This document shows, piece by piece, positions 58,312 through 64,000 of a DNA stretch of 64,000 nt. How positions within the stretch are numbered: position 1 is the stretch's first letter; the number at the start of each line of letters is the position of its first letter. This DNA comes from Anaspis maculata. Taxonomy: Eukaryota; Arthropoda; Insecta; Coleoptera; Scraptiidae. The notes beneath the pieces are model-generated. The model was not told the origin of the DNA and searched no databases. It saw nothing but the letters and a program-made list of their open reading frames with translations. Where the stretch lies: NCBI GenBank assembly GCA_949128115.1, contig OX421962.1:99230836-99294835 (forward strand), in the 5' to 3' direction. The position numbers and the translations under genes were made by a program.

Positions 58312-59205
58312 TCAATAGTAATATAACAAGTGCTTAGTGTTTTTTTAGTTAAATTGTTTTAACCCGAAAACAACTCTCAATCACGAGGGAAAAGTAGACC
58401 CGATATTATCTGACTAAAATCCCGAGACAAAGTCGACGGATTTTGTCCAAGATAATATCGGGTCTACTTTTCATGTGATTGATAGTTTGTTTGAGAAACT
58501 TAAAACATTTAACTCGAATAAAACACAAAGCACGAGTTGAATTTAGCAGAATTTTTTCTTCTTCCTAATAACTGAATACACTTGAGAAGCTCACTACTAA
58601 ATCAAGGTAATTCTGCTTGGCTAAGTAATAATTATCTTGCCATGAGTGGTAGTTCACAACACAGTAGTTTCACATGGGCGGTAGACTGGTGGAGCTAAAA
58701 ACTAAATGTCACTAACAGCTGTTGACAGCGCATGAAAAGAGAGTGCACAGTCGCGGATTAAGGAAGGGGCCTCGTTGCTGGAAACAATGCGGAAACAAAG
58801 TCTAATAGGTTGTAAAATTGTATTTTAGTAAGTGTAAGACCCTTAAAACGCACCAGTACTAAAATTCCAGTCCAAACAAGTATAAATACAGTCGTTTCAA
58901 TTACATATTATTCGTGGGCCCAAGAATACTTCAATCCGGTGCTATTACCTAGTGTGCATTAATCACCTCCTACCTCGGGTTCCACCAAAATTTTAAGAGC
59001 AGATTGAATCTATCACGCTGATAGTTGCTATGCACCAGCCAATAGGATGGCCAGTTGCTTAGTTACTATCAGAGTGATAAAGTTATCGCGCTGATTAAAG
59101 TTTGGTGGAACCCCAGGCTAGTGTGCATTAATCGATGGCTTAAACCGAGTCACGTGGGTCTCATTCGGTTGTTCTGATTGGTTGAATTGGGTATGTGGGC
59201 GATAA
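58312..59205 (+). repeat. ~880-bp tandem unit 2
   Basis: Direct repeat of 57432-58311 with scattered substitutions, a deletion of roughly 150 bp after about 58550, and a 145-bp inserted MITE. The hairpin at 58388-58474 is retained with compensating-looking changes (GTAGACCCG against CGGGTCTAC). Confidence 0.88.
58973..59117. mobile_element. 145-bp MITE with CTA target duplication (PIF/Harbinger-like)
   Basis: Ends CCTCGGGTTCCACCAAA and TTTGGTGGAACCCCAGG are inverted repeats (16 of 17 match). CTA flanks both sides (58970-58972, 59118-59120). Unit 1 of the tandem duplication has the uninterrupted sequence with a single CTA. A 3-bp T/A-rich duplication is typical of PIF/Harbinger, so that superfamily is likely but not proven. 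Confidence 0.9.
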
Positions 59206-61117
59206 TCTCGAAAATCACTTAGCAATATGTCTGAGGAACGTAAAATTTTTGACATTCGTGAAGCAAGATCTTCAAGAAACGTGGAGTGATATTTTTGAAG
59301 ATTGGGAGTGGCACATCCAATGTTCGTACGGCGGCTTTTAAGATGTTTGTAAAATAAATATTCGAGAATTGTAGCAATATTTTCAAAAAATAATAGACCG
59401 ATGAATAAGAGATGGAGAAGCGATAAACCCGAGATCGAGAGAATGGAGCAATATTTTGGAGGAGCGTAGAGAGAAATAATGCCTAAACATTCAATCATCT
59501 TCTGCGATGATAGGTAAAACTCGAGGAAAATTACAAATGTTCCTGTCGCGGCATACGAATATTAACAACCAAAGATTTTTCCAGATTATAACGTAATAAG
59601 TCAATGTGACAAGTTAATAACAAATTTCTTGACTCGCAGACTCGACAAATGGCCCACTGAATGGCTTTACTTAGCTCCCTGACAAGTATCAGCAAGATAG
59701 AAGACGTATTTTGCTTGTGATAAAGTAGTCAATCTCGAACTTTATCGAATCGGGAGAGTTGGGGCAATGGGTGTGCTGCCAGCTCCTGGCGGCTAGCACG
59801 GGGGAAACAAAAATGGAGTTTTTCGTGTGCGGTGTACTTGATCTAATTTCCTCTTTGCTTTTATTACCTACAACCGAAATTAGACCGTTTCTTTCCAGCA
59901 TCAGAGTGCCGTATCGGATATATCGATTGCCGAGGCTGTCTGGACGGATAAAACTAAGTTAACATTGCGGTGAGTGCTATCCAGGGTCGAGGCTCTAGTC
60001 GCAGATTGTTTTGCGGGCGGGTCAATGTTGAGCTAATTTTCGTTAGGAGGTAAGTACTCGTATAGCTACCGCACACACTATTTTTTTTATGTGCAAATGA
60101 AGTATGAGTATTGCTTTTCCAAGCGGCAATGCGAATTGCTATGAGCTAAAATTAATGCACGATATTTAAATTAAACCTCGAAATCCTCTCAACCTCGCAA
60201 TCCTCTGCTAAGTGTTTATTTGCTGGACTCTAGAGTACTGAAAAGCTTCAAGTTAAGCATGTTTGAACAATCCCATAGGTTTTTTTGTATACCTACAAGT
60301 AGGGGCATGGCTCGTAATGTAGGTATTGGCATAAAGTGAATAAATATCTTCCGTGGGGATAGCTGAGCAAATCGAATGAACGGAACGGAGACAATCTGGC
60401 ACAAGTGGTGGGCTCCAACGTAATCCCGGGTACCCAGACTCCAGAGTGCAGTAAGTACCTTACTACTCCTAGTCCTCACATTGAACAAACGCGTCTGTTG
60501 TTCGGTGAATAGTATTTTGAATCAACTGTCAACTGGAATAGATTCAGTTGATTGAATGCTGTGAGCTGAAGCGCAGAAGATTACAGTTAAAAGTTAGTTG
60601 TAATTGTGATTAGAATACCCAAAGTCTCCTTTTGATAAACTACATGGTGATCAACATTTTTCAACCAAAAAATCCATTGAATAAAAAATCTTTAAATTAA
60701 CTTCTGACTTTTGGCGAATAGTGTGACATTCAATTGAACTGAAGTTCGTCAATGGAACGACAGGATGCACAAAACATGTCGAACATGAATGAAAGAAACG
60801 CTCTATGCTCGCACGCGCGATAACCAGCGATAAAAGCAATAAAAGCACACAAACGGCACTGAAAGCCACTTAAAAAATAATTGGAAATTCGCTCTCATGG
60901 CTTAACTTGTGATGGAGACAAATTCGGGTGGGAGATTATAACACCAGCGAAACCTCGAGCGAAACGTTAACGTTAATATCATCCCGATCGATATTTCACA
61001 AATAATGTGTCCCATGCAATATGTAAACACGTCTTTATTGCCTGCTCTACATTCTGCTTGTTTGCATACGATCGCCAGATTGCACAGTTGAAAATAATGT
61101 TAGTAGTGAAACGACCC
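59206..61117. other. Intergenic; no gene recognised
   Basis: 59218-59498 has a 126-codon minus frame beginning inside the repeat unit and unsupported. 59740-60060 is GC-richer. The rest is AT-rich without features. Confidence 0.45.
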
Positions 61118-61235
61118 CAGCTATCGTCTTGTACCCCCGAATGGGTAGGCAACCCATTATACTGGCATTTAATTCAACTTATTTGAATTAAATCACTTTT
61201 CTCGCTTTTGGAACCGCTTGGCCGATGATCATCTA
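61118..61235 (-). repeat. Dispersed repeat copy 2 (mate at 6225-6345)
   Basis: Inverted relative to copy 1; ACCCCAGCTATCGTCTTG to GCCGATGATCA. Confidence 0.75.
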
Positions 61236-62879
61236 GTATCAGGACGACATCCCGTTGTGCCTCTCTTCTTGTTGTTCGATTATAGAGTTCTCGAGATTGT
61301 TGAGACAGGTCTGACTACGAGTTTGAACGCAATAAGACACAATATAAAATTTTAACGTAACATCAATCTATTGACTTCTATGTACAATTCAAAATGTTTA
61401 AATAATGGCTCGCTCCTATACCTAGTCCTACCTTCACATCGCAGGCTAAATTATCTAAAAGATCTAACCTATTACCGAAGAGGTAACTTTCCCCTAATTA
61501 TTTCAGACGTCCCAACACCCCAACCCTCCGACGAACACCTGACTCTACACCTTGACCGACATTTAATTCTGACTGGCTTTCGCGGTTCAAAGTTCTTTTT
61601 GTGGTCAAATCAGATCCAACATTTATGTTAGTGTTAGAGGTTATGTTAGGGTTAGGCCCGGCTTCAAGGCACTGCAAAGAGAAGAGTGACTTCGACCACG
61701 AATGCAATCTAAGATTTGTGGGCCGGTGTGTGCGGTGGCCCCCTTTTTGTGGAGCCTCTTTTCAAAGGCTAACGCTCTTTTTGGGCTATGGTTCTCTTTT
61801 GCCCGTTTGGAAGGGATTGGATATGGCTGGCCTTTGTGGGGGCTTTGAACCTGTTTTCGCCGTGAATTGCCCCCAACGCTCAGAAAGATTCCCGTGATCG
61901 AAAGTGCCTATAACCGGAAATATTGAACCAAATTTCGCCCTTCCAAAAACTTTCGAACCGATGGTGTACGCGAACCAATTACTCAAGTCAAGGTACTAAT
62001 TTAATGTGGAAAACGTTTTGAGCACGCCCCGTATACGCGCTAGTTCGTTGTTGTTTCGCAATTTGTGAGAGAAGGCCGCAGTCAGGAAAAACAAAACGCA
62101 GAGAATTGACTACACAGGGTGTTCGTCGAAAAGCCGATGCGGAGAGGCGTCGAAATAATCTTTACCCTAACGCGAAGTAATCGGCGTCTACACTATTCCT
62201 GATCGAGCCCTAATAACAGTTCATTTTTACAAAGTCCCTATCTGAACGATGGCGTCGTTGGGTACCGGATTGAATTCATCAGTTTCGAATAAGAACGTCT
62301 TCATTCCCGGGACAACTCTACATGGAAATATCCGGAACTGTCGTGGCGCTAAAACAAAATTATTAGTTTCAAGGAGGGGGGGGGGTGTCCATCAATCCGA
62401 TTAACAATTGCGACTCTACGGCAGGGTCCGAACCCCGATCTCAACGCGATTCTATTTTATTTCAATTACTTGATTTTTCACGTAGTTCTCAAAATTTACA
62501 TTTTCCGAATAACTAGGAACTTCAGAAACGCAGAGGAAGCTCACCCGCGAGTTTCCAGATCTAACCCACTAGGTCCGGTGCTCTGAGTACCGCAGTCACA
62601 AAGCCAAGTCCAGAGGGCCCAAGAGCGCGAATATCTTTCTATGAAGGTATCCAACAAAGGACGAGGCTTTAAAGTGGCTGTACCTGACGGCAGACAGTAG
62701 CGCAGACACCAGCACGTGCAGGCAGATTCAGAACGCACGCGTGAGCCCCATCATACATTTTTCACGACAAAGCCTAACCGTAAGCAACTATCCCAACTCA
62801 CCAAGACTAACCTCCCGCTCGTCGAGGTCATCACTCCGCCACACGAGATACCGAAACGAGAGACCTCATTTCTATCGGG
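61236..62879. other. No gene recognised
   Basis: TTAGTGTTAGAGGTTATGTTAGGGTTAGG-like wording near 61627-61656 is too short and irregular for a telomere. The 98-codon frame at 61601-61897 has no known domain. A G-run sits near 62373-62385. 62200-62700 is mixed composition with no feature. Confidence 0.4.
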
Positions 62880-63450
62880 CCTGGTTCATTTAGGGGTTTC
62901 AACTCGACATCCTCGAGGTGGGCTAGAACTCATCGTGGAGGGAACGCGACTCAGCATCCTGGAGGGGGTTCGAAACTCTTCGTCAACGGGTCCCAACTCT
63001 GCGACTTGGAGAAGGGTCGAAACTCAACACCGGAAGGGTCTTGGCACATCGACCTGGAAAAAGGGCTGGAACTCATCGTCGGAGGGCTCTGACTCGACAC
63101 CTGAAGGCGGATCAAGACTCAACGTCCAAGGGCTCTGACTCGACATCCTAGAGACGGGTTGCAACTCAACGGGGGAAGCAACTCATCAGTCTCTCGGAGG
63201 GTCAAAACTCAACCTGGAGGGTTCTCGACTCAGCGTGCCCCCAAGGGGACCAAAACACGACTCCGAAGGGTTCCAACTCGGCTTTCTCCAGGGGGCCTTT
63301 GAGACACATCAGCCGGGGGAAATCGACTCGTCATTTTCCAAGTGGGCTGGGACTCATCATTGGGGCTTCGACGCTTCGGCCTCTAGGAGGGTCGCGACGC
63401 AACATAAACGGGTTCTAACTCAGCTTCCTCGAAGGGGACTAAAACTCTTC
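62880..63450. repeat. ~24-bp minisatellite (AACTCRNC...GGAGGG), alternating spacing
   Basis: About twenty diverged units with AACTCGACATCC or AACTCATCGTC followed by GAGGGGG or GAAGGG. Spacing between successive ACTC words alternates near 22 and 26 nt, suggesting a ~48-bp dimer. Long open frames (62716-63138, 63235-63741) follow from the repeat and carry no known domain. Confidence 0.8.
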
Positions 63451-64000
63451 GCCAACAGGCCCGCAGAAGCACTCGGCAGCGGACGTGACAAGTCGGGAGC
63501 GGACGGCAGCCCAGGAGGATTGGTCCAGGTACCACGGTCAATCTCCGGCGATATCCTCCATTCCCAGCAATTCGGAATATTTTATTGCATCCAGAACGAT
63601 CGCGAACGGTGTATACACAGCTCAGGTAATCTGAGAAGTGCGCTGGAGAATGCGACCGGCGGTGCTGACACGTGTGAATCGGATGGTAGCGGGCGGGCGG
63701 CGGGCGGAACGTCAACACGGCAGGAGTACGGCAGCAACTAACTGGTTGATGTGCGGGTGCTTTACTTCATATGCACCAATTCACCATTTCGTCGGGCGTC
63801 AAGCAGGAGCGGTTGTTGAAATGTCGATGATGGGCCAGTAAATTATGTTATAGAGCTTTGCGGGATTTACACGAATGAATTAAATAGCTAGCGACATCTT
63901 TTAATGATGCCTTGACTCTGAATATTCACATTCTCATACCTCGATTTCACGGCTTTGAATTATTTTCCTCCGGAATATTTTCGGCCCGCCAAATGCGGGT
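63451..64000. other. No gene recognised (window end)
   Basis: GC-richer unique-looking DNA to the window edge, with overlapping frames on both strands. A partial exon cannot be excluded. Confidence 0.4.

Noticed and set aside
61627..61656. Telomere-like TTAGGG wording
   Set aside because: Fewer than three regular repeats, embedded in ordinary DNA. Insect telomeres are usually TTAGG.
62716..63741. Long plus-strand frames in the right-end minisatellite
   Set aside because: Repeat-driven open frames with no domain; the period is near a multiple of 3.

Overview
The window looks like a repeat-rich stretch of an arthropod nuclear genome, most likely an insect and possibly a sternorrhynchan hemipteran such as a whitefly; the order is a guess. 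Support: GT-AG introns of about 50 nt, AATAAA poly(A) signals, no operon or ribosome-binding-site structure, decayed R1-, CR1- and gypsy-type retroelements, a tRNA-derived SINE, many TIR elements with TA, TTAA or CTA target duplications, and long tandem arrays. There is no rRNA gene, no functional tRNA and no CRISPR. Most long open frames are chance frames in repeats.

Layout. 1-3365: satellite of ~40-bp monomers in a ~240-bp hexamer. 3.4-4.03 kb: two simple arrays. 4349-4973: TTAA-flanked piggyBac-like MITE. 6752-8240 and 11348-11857: palindromic (foldback) elements. 12.55-14.83 kb: purine-rich decayed non-LTR retroelement. 15.1-21.4 kb: the only convincing genes, a plus-strand group of very small genes. 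An acidic protein gene (16532-16912) is followed by two paralogous two-exon transmembrane microproteins (17154-17403 and 21030-21381), with a degraded relative (20471-20802) and a possible lone exon (19801-20040) between them. 22453-24212: palindromic element. 27-30.6 kb: tandem arrays and a direct duplication.

31064-41820 is a large inverted duplication. Its left arm carries a 4528-bp palindromic element (31955-36482) flanked by ACTTT. The right arm keeps the matching empty site, so the insertion can be ordered in time. 42.5-44.8 kb: dispersed repeats and a MITE. 46.8-50.1 kb: gypsy pol fragments interrupted by a 5'-truncated R1-clade element. 52.1-53.6 kb: CR1-like element. 55.5-57.5 kb: minus-strand copy of the purine-rich retroelement, split by a TA-flanked foldback element. 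57.4-59.2 kb: tandem ~880-bp duplication; its second unit holds a 145-bp MITE whose empty site is in the first unit. 62.88-63.45 kb: ~24-bp minisatellite.

How the genes fit together. The two microproteins share an 85-nt first exon, a phase-1 intron at the same codon, LL, G, W and C at identical positions around the membrane segment, a KAR motif right after the intron, and a YLQ motif near the end of their similarity. They are best read as a local, fast-evolving family of single-pass membrane peptides of unknown function. This is the strongest candidate for something undescribed. The second theme is repeated foldback architecture: five independent long palindromes, one of them about 10.8 kb overall.
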